Of a stretch of 64,000 nucleotides of DNA, positions 1 to 13,890 are shown one piece after another. Made by a program: the position numbers and the translations under genes. The number at the start of each line of letters is the position of its first letter. The stretch's first letter is position 1. Below the pieces are notes generated by a model. That model had not been told where the DNA came from and searched no databases. It was given only the letters and a program-made list of their open reading frames with translations. Source of the stretch: Solen grandis (lineage: Eukaryota > Mollusca > Bivalvia > Adapedonta > Solenidae); NCBI GenBank assembly GCA_021229015.1, contig CM037777.1, forward strand, positions 53,451,554 through 53,515,553, in the 5' to 3' direction.

Positions 1-3000
1 AATTAAATTTACATGAGGATAATGCATTGTGAAATTCAAGGTCCATCAATGGAGTATAAAAATGTATCCTTACATGCAAATCTTGGTGCCCAACATGTGT
101 TCATTAAAAAAATGTAAAATTCAATTGTCTGATACAATACCACAGCTGTCTCCCTTCCACAGACAGAAACTATTCTTGAAATAATTATATTATTAATGGA
201 GTTTGTAGAAACATGACAACTAAAGTAGGAATTCTAGGTTTAAGAATTTGTGAAAAAGTGTTATTTTCAGCTGTCAGTAGTGCTGAATGTTAGAATATTT
301 ACAGAGAGGGAAGTGGGGTGGGGGGTAGAGTGAGAGAGAAGAGAAAAATAAGGGAGAACTAAGATAACAAGAATTCTGTTGACTGCCTGAGGGGTGGGAG
401 GGGTACAGCACCTTGATGAGTTAAACCAGATTCATCCACAGATGGCAAGAATTTGGATCAACACTGAACATTTTCGTCCCTTGTCATTAAACAGTGCTGC
501 TCCATCTATCAAGGTCAATTAGTTTTAGAGCAGGAGGTGTGGCAGGAGAGGAAAATACATGCTGCTCTGACAGGCACAAGCTTCCATGAATGAAAACATG
601 CGTGCATGACAAAGGGGTGGCATGAGCAATATGAGGGGGAGGGGAAGAAAGTCAAGGCCCCATGATCATGATATATCTTGCCTCCAATGAAGCAGATGCA
701 AAAATTTGTCTGACAGGATTTGAGCGGCAAAACAAGCAACAACTTATGGCTGCAGTGAAAACCCTGGAGTCCTCCTCTAGTAACCGTGGTAATGTGCTCC
801 CTCATCATGACAGGCCTTCGTGCTGATTACAGTGTACACTACAACTGTTTTACACAGTTTGATGGATCAACACTGAGTTCCAGCAATTCATCATCAACAA
901 GAGTCAACAAATTCCGCCAGAGACACGGACCAAACAGCTAAAAAAACATCACAATCATCGACCTTCCAAGATTCCTGCAGTATATCCAAAGCTTTAATCA
1001 TCCGTTGACAACTACCGTTACAATTTTTTCACCCTATTAAGTTCTGCCAATTTACATAATAAATGGAACAATTTTTTTGTTTGCTCCTCAGTCACACTCA
1101 ATGTGTTCATAATCCCTCGGGTCAAAAATGCATAATTTACAGTTTCTTGTGGCATGTTCGCACCTTCTTCCCACTAAAGGAGAGAGCCCATACAGGAAAT
1201 TAATTTAAACATATGCCCCATCGTCACACACATGGTTTGTCAAATGAAGTCTTAATTTGAAAATACATTTTTCAATCTTCAATGAGGTTCATTTTAAAGT
1301 TCTAACACTTGAAGCTTCATAAGAAGAAATATTTCATATTTTTCTCAAGGCACTAAAATTCTTAAGTATTTTTTTTGTTTCTATAATTTAAAGCCTGATT
1401 CACCAAAATCATATTTCCATTCTATCTTTCCAAATAAACCCAAACCTCAATCTTGCAGTTAACTATGTTCCTTATTAATAAACTCATAAATACCAAGGAA
1501 TAATCCTTCAGATTTTTTTTAAGTAATTTATTTTTGAATAAATGTCATCTGACATAATATTCCTGATGACGATAATCAAGTCAATCAAAGCTGGACTTCT
1601 TTCATAAGTTTCTCATTCCATCTACACATTATCCGTCGGGAACAGAAAACGTTAATACTGTCCGTCCATTCTAACATCATTTTTATTCAGTGTCTGGTGT
1701 AGGTAACGTTATAGATGCAGGAAAACAGATGTGACTGTTAAGACGAATCAGATAAAAAATCTCTCAAAGCTTGATCGTCCTATTGATACACACACAAAGA
1801 TGAATTGCATCATACAATGGGATGCGACAAGCCCCTCTGCCTTCAACTCCATCCCAGATACACTTGCTATAATCAAATCATAACCCGCGATGAGCAAAAC
1901 GAACACACTGACAAAGCCCTGACAATAGTATTTTCTCAAGTGTTTCACAATTCAAATCCATCACACTGAAAAGACCACATCTAATATCGAGTGGAATAAT
2001 TTCAATAGCGAAATGATCGTTTTATCATTTTTGCATTGGGTAACATTCTACAAGAAGGCGTTAAATTCAATAACCCCACTTCAAAACGATGAAATTGTAT
2101 GTACCTGATCTGCCAACATTTTTTTCCGAATCACAAGACATGTTCTAGAGACAGGAAATCAAATTTCGCTTGTTGCGGTCCAGATCGGCCAAGAGTCTGA
2201 GATTTCACAGAATATAGAAATTGGATTATTGTGCTTCTCCGTCACTCCAGTACGACCATCCGTCATGGTGTAATGATACGCTATCTTGCGCTACGAGACT
2301 GAGAATAAATGTTCCACATCTTCTGTGATACATTCTACCAAATTGAAATTTATGAATACAAAGAGTAATGATTATAAATGAGAAAAATGAATATAATGAA
2401 CACACCCTTTTCTTCAAAAACCAAAACTGAAGAAAAAAAAATCATATTAATCAAAAACCAAAGCCATTACTTTTTCCTACCCATAGAACAAGATATTGCT
2501 CCTAAATATAAAGATTTTAGTCTCATCAAGGAAAAGTAAATGATCATTTAATTAACAAAGGAATAAAAACAAGCCTAAAATCACAAACTGTGCCACTCTT
2601 TAACACTACGTAATGAGCATACCAGAGTCCATGATAAGCCTTTCTTTCTACAACATCAGTGTGAGACCTTATTATGGCCAATAAAATCCACCATATTTTC
2701 CTCATCATAATAAGAATGACCATCAAGAGAAGATAAAAGTTCCAGTTTACCGCAGAAAACCCAAGTTTCATAAAAATATGCACAGTTGAGACGCACGTTT
2801 CATTGATTTTCCTAACATTTTTGACAGCAATTAGTACTAAGTCTTGGAATTTTATGAGGAATTTTCTTGGGAAGAGAGACACAGAGTCTAAAAATCCTAT
2901 CATTTTTACATTCTGAAATTCAGTTTGCTGTAGGTATGGCCTATTTCTGCTACGTCTCCAACAAATGTGCGTAAAAATTACGAACAACTCATTATTACAC

Positions 3001-3819
3001 TGCGGCTTCCAAGAATTTTAATTATCAACATAGTCTGACAGATTCCAAATAGCATATCTGACTAGTTTTTAATTGATTTCATATTTAGAATGATCCAGGA
3101 GACAAGTATTATCAAATTCTAATAAACACTCGGAACTGCGCATAAAACATACCACATTTTTTACATCTGAAGCAACACTTGAGCATAGACGAATTACGTG
3201 AGACAGATAAATCTATCATTAGGAAAACATTAGGAAAACAAAGGAATCAAACACTGTGATAGTCCAAATGTTGTTTGAAGCCGAGTCGGCAACCATTCTA
3301 GGGGATAATGATACCCATCAGATAAGTTTGTTACTTCTCCGCTAAATCTTTAGAATATGAATAATATATCCGATAAAGATAACTTTCATAAAAATGATAA
3401 AATTCTCCTTAATCTGATTCATTTGAGACAGTTTGAATATCATAACATATGGACCTGTCTTAGATTTTTAGATATAAAAAAAGTGATCAATAATTATTGT
3501 AGATTAGGAGAAGATGTTTTTATTATTTAAATTACATGATTGAAGAAAGTTAAATACACTGGCTAGCTCTTTGGTTTAAACTTGTTTTTTAAATGGCTGG
3601 CACTTCACAAGTAGCTCATGGTCATATAGTGAATCTTTATATTTACCAGAAATAATATTTAATATTGTTCCTAAATATGAAAAATTTATTGGAATTCTAA
3701 AAAAATATCTTTTTTAAAAAACTGACAGAGTAAGAAACACCAGATGTTCACCTGTCAACCAAGCAAGCATGCAATTAATTAAAAAAAATAATAAATAAAA
3801 TAAAACTTTAAACATTTAC
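1..3819. other. Gene-free AT-rich stretch
   Basis: No convincing exon or named repeat was seen. A purine-rich tract lies at about 301-360. The longest open frame (2544-2987, minus, 147 codons) is rich in hydrophobic and AT-rich codons, has no recognisable motif and is treated as chance. The stretch is probably intron or intergenic sequence. Confidence 0.5.
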
Positions 3820-3951
3820 CGTTCAATGATGCCAGTTAAAACATTGAAATCAGTGTCATGTCTAATGTAATAAAATCCAACAAATGTTCTTTCACGGATT
3901 GTGACTTCAGTTACACCCTTTGTTGTCATGGCGATGGCTAAGCTCTCATAT
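3820..3951 (-). CDS. Candidate internal coding exon, unknown protein
   Basis: On the minus strand a pyrimidine-rich stretch precedes three possible acceptor AGs, giving exon starts at 3951, 3944 or 3937. The exon would end at 3820 before a GTAAAT donor. The open frame across it includes TKGVTEVTIRERTFVGFYYI followed by RHDTDFNVLTGIIE. It is compositionally protein-like, with a mix of charged, aromatic and aliphatic residues that is unusual among the chance frames here. Starts at 3944 (phase 0) or 3937 (two leading bases) keep this frame open. The 3937 start is phase-compatible with direct joining to the exon ending at 17169, which leaves one base of a codon. I do not recognise the family. A chance frame between cryptic sites remains possible. 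Confidence 0.4.
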
Positions 3952-5659
3952 CTCAGAAAAGAAAACAAGGATTTATGGGAAAGAATGATACAAGCATGTT
4001 TTGGCCATGCCACTGGGCATCAAAATAAACAGGATGCTTTTAGCGGAGATCTCAAAGCTTGTTTGCTTATTTCTGGAAAACAAGTTCTGTCACTGGTGCC
4101 ATTGACAGATCGGAATGGAATGCTAAAAAGAATGTACGATGAAAGGAAAAATACATTGAAGCAATTACTTTCGCATTCAGCTCAATGTCAAAATACCCAA
4201 GATCTATTTTTTTTTTTTCAAAGATTAGAATCCCTACCATATCATTTTCCTTCCTTAATCCTTTTTCAAATTCCAGAGATTTTTTTTTTTTGGTCTTACA
4301 AATTTAGTTTGCTTCAATTTTAATATAAAATGTATGTCTTTGACTTTAACAGTTTGAAGTATTAAACCAAGGCAGCCTATAGTAACATGCAAGGAAAGGA
4401 AAATTCTGTTCTACACTTAACCTTCGTTTAGCAGAACCTGCCCAAAGCAACCACCTGTTCCCTTTTACAGGTATTACTTTCAATGATATAAATGATGTAA
4501 AATGGTAGTTTTTAAAGACAAAGGGTAGATTAATTTCCGGAAAATCACTTTCATTGGCTTTTGCTAATTTATCATTTTTGAAGATGTCTTTGATTTCACT
4601 TGTTCTATTCTACGATGTATTTGCCCTGCAGTCTTCTTCCACCTGGATTTACCTGGACATCATTAGAAGACTAATGCATGGTCACCGCGAAAGTGATCTC
4701 TAAAACAAACACAAATAACTCTCTTGTATCTCAAACAGGAAACTCCTTTTTGATAACCAGTGAATAATAAGTCCTCAATGCAATATAATTATATTAAAAT
4801 ACACCAATAGGTCAGCATGGAATATCTGACAACATTCAAATTTCAGCACTGTCTGGTTATAGCTTCTTTTTTAAATCTTTTTGTCCTTTTAAGTTTCACA
4901 ACTCCAGACACAGTCTGATTTATATTTGCTAGAATTCCTGCTTCCCCTGAAGAAATAATCAAATAAACAACCTTCCCAGTTTGAAAAATGATGAAAAGTC
5001 AATCAAATTTCAATAGCTATGAATAACAGTACATATTTGTTCAACATGCAGACAGTTCCTTCTTTAGTTACAAAGATAAATCTTGCTCAAAAATACATTT
5101 TTCCTTACTTCAGATATGGTCTGTATTTCTTATTTAAATATGTAAACAAATGTGTTTGTCTACCCTAGATGTATTTAAATTTGATTTCGACAAATCTTGT
5201 TAGTCTGTAACTGATACCAGAGATGTAGATAACCAACATCTGTAGGTCTCCGGTGATGCCAAACTGTCTGCGCATCTAGAAGATGTAAAAAAAGTAATCA
5301 AGCGTTGTCTTTGATTATAATATGTTCTCTTATAATATCACAGACTATGATAAATATCCCCAAAATACCATTTCATGGGTATATTCAGAACTGAAATTCT
5401 CTCAAATGCTGTTTCTATCTAGTTGTTTATACATCATGGAAATGATGATAACATATTTTCTTTCTCTAAAACAATGAATTATTTTTTTTAAATATTCGCA
5501 AAATGGCCATTCTTAAAGTAATAATACAGTATCTTGTAGTAGGAACTTTATAAAGAGATAGATAGTCATGTAAATTCTGAGAATTCCTAAGGAAACCAAT
5601 ATAAAAGGTAATTAACATATATCAAAACAATCTCTTTCATCTATCTGAAATGTTAAGAC
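3952..5659. other. Gene-free stretch
   Basis: AT-rich DNA with T homopolymers near 4208-4218 and 4279-4289. The plus-strand frame at 3901-4323 is antisense to the better-supported minus exon and then runs through homopolymers, so it is not called. Nothing else is recognised. Confidence 0.4.
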
Positions 5660-5985
5660 TTGAATCTAACCAATAATGTCAAAGGAACAAAAATATCAAC
5701 CAATCAAAAACAAGCATGTGTAGGTTTTATCAAAGAATATGTGTTGTAAACAAAAACCTTAATTCTAATTCTAACCAATCAAAGGATAGGATACATTTAA
5801 ATTGACAACAACGAATCAAATAGGAACAGGGTAAGGATCAAGTTCTAAATCTGACCAATCAGAGGACTAAACATAACTGACAACAACCAATCAAATAGGA
5901 ATAAGGTTTGGTGTAGTTCTACAGTTGACCAATCAGAGGACTAGACACACTAGACAGACAACAACCAATCAGGTGGAAGAATGTG
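5660..5985. repeat. Degenerate tandem repeat rich in CCAAT boxes
   Basis: A roughly 75-105-bp unit recurs about four times. Its landmarks are AACCAAT near 5668, CTAACCAATCAAAGGA near 5771, and GACCAATCAGAGGACTA near 5853 and again near 5927. Each later unit also holds a second block, ACAACCAATCAAATAGGA or a variant. The stretch carries about seven CCAATCA motifs, all in the same orientation. GACCAATCAGAGG closely matches the known NF-Y (CCAAT-box) consensus. Whether this is regulatory or only a decaying minisatellite cannot be told from the sequence. Confidence 0.7.
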
Positions 5986-6059
5986 GCCAAACCTCCTTCA
6001 GTGTATGGTATGACAAGGAGCTGCTGTGGGTAGCCATACAACTGATTGGGATCATTTAC

Positions 6060-6100
6060 CAGTAACCAAGACAATCGATTGCATCCACCGCTTTCGTTTT
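6060..6100 (-). CDS. Weak candidate 41-nt exon
   Basis: Reading minus, the acceptor context TTTGCTATTGTAG precedes 41 nt that are followed by GTAAATG. With two leading bases the frame reads ENESGGCNRLSWLL. That phase would accept the single leftover base of the exon ending at 17169, and it would end in phase 0. The open frame continues past the donor for more than 20 codons, so the donor choice is uncertain. The exon is short and of unknown family, and may be chance. Confidence 0.22.
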
Positions 6101-8372
6101 CTACAATAGCAAACAACATTAATTTAAGCATCTGTGATGGCAAATACAATATATTGTTACACAAAAGGATTACAATACTATCTGAGGAATTATTATAAAA
6201 TAAATATCAAATTTAGTGCTCATTTTGGATATATATTTCTTATGCCTAATCATTTCAAAGCAAAGGAAAAAAGGCCAAAAACTGTTTCCCCTTAAGTAGG
6301 TTTTGAACATGCTTTACAGACAATTTCTTGATTTCTTTGAATTACAAGATGACAAATAAACAAACAAGGGCACTGTCTATCTATAATAAACATTCAGTGG
6401 TTCCTATAAGTTTATGGCAAGAGTTTCTTGGAATAATCCATCAAATTTTAAGATGAAAATAAACAGCATTATTAAACATTAATGTAGCGCTTAAAGGTAA
6501 ATATCTATCCTTTTCTATCATCAAAACGCCCCTTACATATTCTAAGCTACATTTGGGTCCAGCTTCCATGGTAACAAATGACAACAATGTCAGACAGCAA
6601 AGTTGTACAGGTGTAAACAGTGAGACTGGATTAACTAATGCCACCACTTCCAAACTAACAATCCACTTTACACCCATTTTACAACTGTTACAAATTATAC
6701 AACAGAAATATACAGCTGTTTCCAGTGATTTCCAGGCAGCTCCTGATGTAACTGTACACATAAACCCTGCCCCATCCCTCCCCACCATGAAGCTTCAAAG
6801 GAAAAAACTGTGCAGTCAAACCTTTGACTGTAACAAAAGACAGGTACTTGCAGTCTAAAGATCTGGAGAGAAGTGCATACATGTGTGTTATGCCAACATA
6901 ATTTGTGAAAATTGCTGAAAATGTTCATTATATAAATGAACTAAAAAAGGCGGCACTAGTTTCTTCAAAGAAATCATCATGGTAATTCATCATAAGATTT
7001 CATCCAGAAGGCAGAATGGCCCTACACAATAAGGTGACCGGTGATGCCACTGATGATAAAAGAAACCTGACAGCAGCTTTCATCTCTAACATCAAACATA
7101 ACCCACCTGTCTCTCTGAACATCAGCAGCAATCATCAACATCAGCACAAATGGATAGTCAGGATGCAAGAAACAAACATAGGAAATTGGTCAAATTGTTG
7201 GTACCTTTGAGCTGCATAATGAATTGTTTTTGTCACCAGCTTATAAAGGAAAAATAAAATCACACTGACACATCTTAAATGAAGAGTGAAATCTTTGACT
7301 TCCAGACTGTTGTGTGACAAACAAATTGATCAACAGCTAAAATTTGACAGCAACAGTAACTGTATCACTTTTAATAAAATTTGTCTGCTAAAATTCAAAA
7401 CCAGCATTTTCAGTGGATAAAAATCCTTTTGGTTTGGACGAAGATTAAATCTGTTTGAACACATTCCAGACTATAGACAGAGCTGCAGACAAAGAAACAA
7501 GCATCATCCATCTCCCTGACAATTACACTGACACGGTACCTCCAGTAACTACATGTCCATATCTCACAATCCTTCTTCCTTAAGTTTTTGTACGTATACA
7601 ACTGGATTCCAATCTACCCAGACAGTCCAACAATCCCTGTGTTTCTAGCAAAAATCCACCTTCCTTATCAGTGTTTGCATCCTCGTTATCTTCATCTATG
7701 AAAACGTAAGCCCACTTACTGTTTATTTCCCTGGCAAAGCTTTTAATCTTACATGAGAAAAGTATCATTCAAACAGGACAGTGTCTGACAGATTCACACT
7801 ACTTCTTAAAATTCCTAAATGAGCTCTAAAAACAATCCAACAATTTATCAAATTTGCATCGAGTGTTTACAATTAGATGTCTCATACAGATAGGTCTACC
7901 TCAAGTCTTTAAAACAGACATAAAGCTATATTTTACTTCATCCTTGATCATTTATACTCAGTCTTAAATTACTATAACAACTAAGAACTCCTGTAATCTC
8001 TATGGCAGTCAGTTGAAGCAAATGGGACGTTCCTTGAAAAGAAGCAAACCTAATAAACAATAACTCAAACAACAATCAACTCAAACAACAATCAACAATA
8101 AATCTAACACAAATCAACAATTAAGCAAACACACATCATCAATGAATCAAACATAATTAAAACAATTACCCAAAATAAATCAAATGTAAACCAATGAATC
8201 ACTGATAAAGCAAATATAAATTAAAAATAGCTCAAAATTAATAAAAATCAGCTGAATAATTTTCCTTACAAACTGATAACTTTACAAATACAATACTTAT
8301 AATGGAATCATAATCTTGGCCACAATCTATGCATGTCAACCACTGTAGGCAGAGTGAAGGAATAGGTATAAT
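6101..8372. other. Gene-free stretch
   Basis: Several overlapping short frames on both strands near 6441-6928 are mutually inconsistent and carry no motif. An A-rich, CAA/CAAT-rich degenerate stretch spans about 8040-8260. No repeat of a named class was recognised. Confidence 0.4.
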
Positions 8373-8614
8373 TTAACCCTTTCCCTCATATAGACTCATT
8401 TTGACGCACTCAATAGGTACCACATAAAGCCTGATCTGCAGAAAACCACAGTTAAACCTTACCAAATTTAATTATAAAGTCCTCATTTCCAGACCACTGA
8501 GGAGCAGCGAACAGCATAAAACCTGATCAGCCTGCGAGTTACTTGCAGGCTGATCTGGTTTTATGTTGTTCGCATAGGCCTTTTCATGGTTTCCTCTATG
8601 AGGGAAAAGGTTAA
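8373..8614 (-). mobile_element. TTAA-flanked MITE, copy A
   Basis: This is a full-length 242-bp copy including the TTAA on each side. The terminal inverted repeats are CCCTTTCCCTCATA and its complement, with one change at the right end (GGGAAAAGG). Minus orientation here means the hairpin half lies at the right. The hairpin arms are intact apart from a C-to-T change by the loop (ACTTGC) and a change in the distal arm (ATGTTGTTCGC). It has no coding capacity. Short frames through it are repeat artefacts seen in most copies. Confidence 0.93.
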
Positions 8615-9058
8615 AACAGTAAATGATAGAATAAATATAATTATATATTATAAGCAAATTATAAAATGAATTTGAAAGACCATTCTGAAACCTGTGCTCA
8701 ATTTTTATCAGTGGAAGGGACAAAATCTGACTAGACAATTATACTCACCACTGCCAAGTTTGTAAAGGATTTTATAATCAATTTACTACCACAGAAAATT
8801 CTTTTGAAACAATAGCTTGAAACTAACACCGGTTGCAAATGTCTTCCAGAAGGCCAAAATCTCTACAGAATGCAACATCATCATGAAAGTCCATATTAAA
8901 CTCCTCAATTAGGTTTTAGAAGTGCATTAAACTGTTTATTCTACCCTAGAGAATGCAAGATCAATTCAGGATGTGGGTGAACTTTCCAAGAAAATTTAAG
9001 CATCGGGCACCAGGACATGCAACCTGTGTGAACCCTGCTGTATCTTGCATGAGTTATA
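8615..9058. other. Gene-free stretch with one weak splice pair
   Basis: AT-rich DNA. A strong minus-strand donor (CAGTG followed by GTGAGTAT) ends at 8749 behind a poor acceptor at 8785. The 37-nt interval between them is too short and too weak to call as an exon. Confidence 0.35.
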
Positions 9059-9219
9059 GTAAAAACGTACCCACTACCAAAACGTACCCAAGTCAAAATG
9101 TACCCAAATTGAGTCAAAACGTACGCGAATGGAGTCAAAACATACCCAAATGGAGTCAAAATGTACCTAACTATTGGGTTCAAAATGCCTAACTAATGGG
9201 TGAAAACGTGCCCAAGTTA
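9059..9219. repeat. Minisatellite, ~20-24 bp unit
   Basis: About seven imperfect copies of a unit resembling GTCAAAACGTACCCAAATGG stand in tandem, with scattered deletions and A/G or C/T changes. The array explains the paired open frames on both strands here (8941-9192), which are not genes. Confidence 0.8.
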
Positions 9220-12200
9220 AATGATTTTTTATGAATGTATTTTGTTTTTAAAGTACAATTAATATGTTCTAATGTAATGTTCATCATTAATGTATTTCTT
9301 TGTTTAAAGAGAAATGTACAAAATAATTGATCAAAATGTGTAATCTGAATCAGTTAAAGGTGTTTATAATTAAATGAAGAAAAGAAGCCGAAACACACAA
9401 TTGTAGAGATCAAAGTACCGGTAATCATGTATTTAACTAAATAAAATTCACATTTAGTTTTATACATAAATAATCAAAAATATTTTATTCAAAAATTAAA
9501 AGTATCAATAATTAATTTTTTAGAATATTGATATTTTGATATATCCAGGACCAGATATATCATAAATAGCAAACATCAGCAAAGGACTTAAAAAAAAAAA
9601 TGTAAAAAATGTGAAAAAAAAAAAAAAATTAAAAAAAACCAAAAAAATTTGGGTTTTCTTGCTCCCATCTTGAATTAATTTCACCAGATTTTTAACACTG
9701 AGGCTCTTAGATTGGTAGATTCCCAAACTTTGTACAATTTTAGACAGAAGTGATGCAGGGTAGCTGAGGATGAGGGAGGCAAACATTTGTTGTAAACCAG
9801 ATAACAGCAGACAATGGAAGTTTCAATCTGACAGTTGACATATGATATCAAACACTTCTTCCTTCACTCACTTGCCAGACATCTTGAACTCCCTTTAATC
9901 TCCACTTTAACAGAAGAAAACAGTGCACAAATTACCAAATATCCCCTTTTTATTTTCTTTTAATGAATTTCTAAAACTCATCAACAAGTAATGCTTAGCC
10001 ATTCATATCATTTTTTGAGACAACCAAGAAAACCAACCAATACTGAATGATATGTATATCTGATATTGAGAAATCTGCAGTTATTTTCACAAAAAGCATT
10101 TTCATCATCACTTATTCACAAACTTTTCAAATTAACAAGAAAAGCATTAAAGATTATGCATCTCTGTAATTGATTCAAAATTAAATCCCAGCTGAACATA
10201 CAAGAAAATATAAATTGGCAAACTAATTATCTAATTCTTCAAAAATTTCAATAATGTAAGTAAAGATTACTTAATGCTACACTCAAAAGACAATACTGAA
10301 ATTCTTCTCTTATATGAAAAGACACAAAACTTCCACATTTTCATCTCTTTATTCCCTTCTTACTGACCATAATATATTAACAACAACTGTGTGAGAATCA
10401 AGTGTCATTAAAGAGCAACAAAAGCCAACATGAAACAAGTCATTCTACCTTCTTCCAGGTACCACATCTCCCACGCTTGACTACTAATCCACTTGTGTCT
10501 TAAGTCCTTATCCGTCCACAAGGTACACACAGCTTCATTCACTTTAAATATTCAAATAATTTATTTCCCATCCCACTCAATGTTTTGTCTCCACTGATAT
10601 CCATACATAAATCCTTTCAAATGAATCACTTATATGCTCCTTTAAAGCATCATTCCATTTCAAAATTTGATCGACAAGCCCACAGAATACATCTCTGAAT
10701 ATAAACTTTCATCAAAATCTTACATCACAACGGATGCTTTTCAAATGTTCTCAGATCGTTTTTTCAATCGAACTTCCTTGAAGTATCAGTTCATCAGAAG
10801 CAAAATGTCAGCAATTTGCACAAAGATATAGAAATGCATCACATGTAGTGTAAATAAACACCGTCACACCGCAGCAAACACTCTGTTAGATTCTCCCAGA
10901 CTCAGCATCTATCCCAGATGAATGTCACACCCTACAGACCCCCCATCCAGTGGCCAGCTACCTGATAAGCCACACACTTGTGTTCCTTGTCAATACTTCT
11001 TATCCACATTACAAGCCTTGTAAGATGTACAAACAAACACTGGACTCCCTATCTTGGATCTGATAATGAACTGATAACAAATAATCTGTCATAATGCACA
11101 CGTCCCTCAGGCCCTTAACTTATCATCACTCAAAACAGGACGGGGTCCCTCACTTCTGTTGTTGTTTCTCATGACTTGGGGACTCCTCCATTCCCACCCC
11201 CTCAAGCCACCCAGCCCCAGGGAATGTAGAGGGAAGGCTCCACTGTCACCATAGTGACGGTCAGATTGAATGATTGACTGATTGACAGGTTGATGAATGA
11301 ATAACAGTTCAGTTGTGAGAATAAGCAATAAAATTCAAAATTTGCAATGAACTTGCAAAATTTATCATAAAAAATATTTCTCTGTAATCCCAACTATGCA
11401 GGAGGTAGGTAAGTGTGTAATAATTCCATCCACTGCCTTAAGGCCCTTGAGGTTCTGACATTTGACCATATTTTGTTTAACATTTCAGTAATAAAGAAAA
11501 ACAAACTTAATCAAAGTATGCAAACTTTTCCAAATGGAATTTATATTTTAGGAAAAAGTTATTATTTCACCCACTTCAGAAAACTCTCAAGTATAATTTG
11601 CAAAATATTATATGCAACATTTTTTTTATCAACAATCTTTTGTCTCACGATGCAATATTATTAAATAATAAAACCTCTGAGCAAAAACAATGTAAATACC
11701 ATGACAGCTTGTGGGTTCCAGTCATTAAAACAGTGTACTGATTTTATTAAGTATTTATCTTTTTAGTGTAGGTTTTTGTATACTTATTTTGTTTCAAAAA
11801 TTGTGATAACAAGTAACATTAAAACTGAAATATTTTTCATTTATTTCAAAATATCAAGGGATAATCCATAAAATTGTATCACCCAATGAGTTCTCAAGTC
11901 TTGAACACTATTCCAACATACCTTTGAGAGGGAAAGGTTACATTGTTCTTTTTTTAAGACTGTTAGAGGCTGTGAAGTCCTTTCAATCTGGACTGACATA
12001 AAATGGCATGACTCAGTGACAAACTCTCCAGAGAATGCCAAAGTCAGCGGTCACCTAGGGTCAAGGATTGATACAATATTGGTTGTCAATTAGACCATAA
12101 ATCAGAGGTGCCAATGTGCCACACTTCCTGCTGTGCTGAGGAGCAATCATTGTGATCCACAAGCATGTGCTGTTATTATATCACTGACCCCTAAGGACAG

Positions 12201-13890
12201 GTCAGGTCATGGCTGACCAATCAGAATGGCGAATGCTGACCCCTACCAGTGATCCCTGCAGAGAGGCACATGTCAGAAAATCCCTGTCACAGGAGAGTGG
12301 TATGTTAATAAGGGCTGAACAAGGTCACAGAGGGTCTGCACAGGAAGTGAAACTAGTAGCTTTTATCAAGCTACTGTCACTGAAATATGCTGTTCATTTA
12401 TAATGGACTCACTCCTCTAGAGCGAAAATTAAAAGATTAAGTAAAATGCATCATATGATTAACATACAGAATCAAAATACATGACAAATTCAAGCCAAAC
12501 CTTCTTCCATTTCTGGAATTAATCTAGCAGCTTACCAATTCTTGTGTTCATAATACGCCTATATTTTGGAAAGGGAATGAAAACTTGATAATTTACTGTT
12601 ATTTCAATTACTTTCTGAATCAATTAAATTAAGTGTAAAGCTGACAAACTTCAAACTGACAGAATGATTACGCTGCCATAGAAACAACATGCAAAATGCT
12701 TCAGAGAATATTGCCTGTCATTCATTCTTTATCATTAAACAATTAATTCTACCGCAGATCAGCTTCCAAATATTCTACATCTTCATCAATACTTTGTCCT
12801 CCACATCAACCATTTCTGGTTCCAATTCAACAAACCTTACTCACTGCTAATTATTACTTAAATACTTATTTTGGGTTCCAATTCTTAAAAAAGTAACTTA
12901 CTTAGGGCTTAGAATTACTTAAATACTTGGGAACTTGTTTCATCATTCGAATTTCCCTCATGGGGAGACCTAATATTTCATTTCTTAACAAATATTATTG
13001 TTCAGTCAGCAAACTATTCATGCCAACTAAGTCACATACCAGTACATAAAATATTCTTAAAAACAAAATGGTGAAATCTTATTTAAGAATAGTCTTTATT
13101 ACTCAGAGTTAAGTAATTATTTGTGGGATTTGAGCCTGGGAATTTTATAAGATTATAAACATAATTATAAAACATGGCTCAAATTTCACCAGCTATACTT
13201 AGTGCTATTAGTAATCTTTAAATACTTAGGGGGCAAATTTCATCGTTCCTAATAAAAGTACCCAAATATTTCAGGTCTTTATAAATATTGTCAGTTATTT
13301 ATTTAATAAATTATACCAACTTCAAATGAATGTTTACTTAATTTTAGAATTACTCATCACTAAGAATTATTAGTAGAATTCGAGGCAGGCTGACATAGCC
13401 AACTATGTGTTCCCCCCCCCCCCCTAACCTTAATTCAGCCAGACCCCTGGTCCCTGACTCAGGTCTCCTTGCTTATGACCAGTTGCTTTATGACACCCAT
13501 AAAACTGTTCACATTACAGTTTTGGTGGCATGCTTTCACAAATATATTCATATTAAACAGATATAAAAAATCTCCATAGGCAGTATTAACAGAATTACAA
13601 GTGTGAATTATAGAAACAAAATACATTGTTCTGTGTGTTTTATCACCTTCCACACATCAACACGTATTTATGTCCCAACATAAATATGGAAATATTGGCA
13701 ATAGCAACCAATGAAAATTCATTACAGACAGTCCGCCAAGGCAATGAAACAACATAATTTAGACCCATTGGAGACTTTCTGAGACAATGAAAAGCAGAAA
13801 AACAGAATCAGATAAGCGATAAAAAGAGTGACAGCTATGGGATTGTAGGATAAATCACACTGGAGACACGGAATCCCAATATACACAATG
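9220..13890. other. Gene-free stretch
   Basis: Poly-A runs lie at about 9590-9640. A 13-base C homopolymer lies at 13412-13424. Between 12840 and 13380, two diverged blocks around ACTTAAATACTTGGGAAC (about 12915) and TTTAAATACTTAGGGGGC (about 13217) suggest an old duplicated repeat. No exon is supported. Confidence 0.4.

Noticed and set aside
2544..2987. 147-codon minus-strand frame as a membrane protein
   Set aside because: No motif, no convincing splice or start context, and a hydrophobic composition typical of AT-rich random sequence.
8472..8738. Recurrent small frame (NPFPHRGHHEKTYANS-type) in several MITE copies
   Set aside because: It occurs only inside the MITE, crosses the hairpin arms and is broken by indels in other copies. 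There is no sign of selection on the protein.
8749..8785. 37-nt minus-strand exon
   Set aside because: The donor is strong but the acceptor lacks a good pyrimidine tract, and the phase cannot follow the exon at 17169 without a stop.
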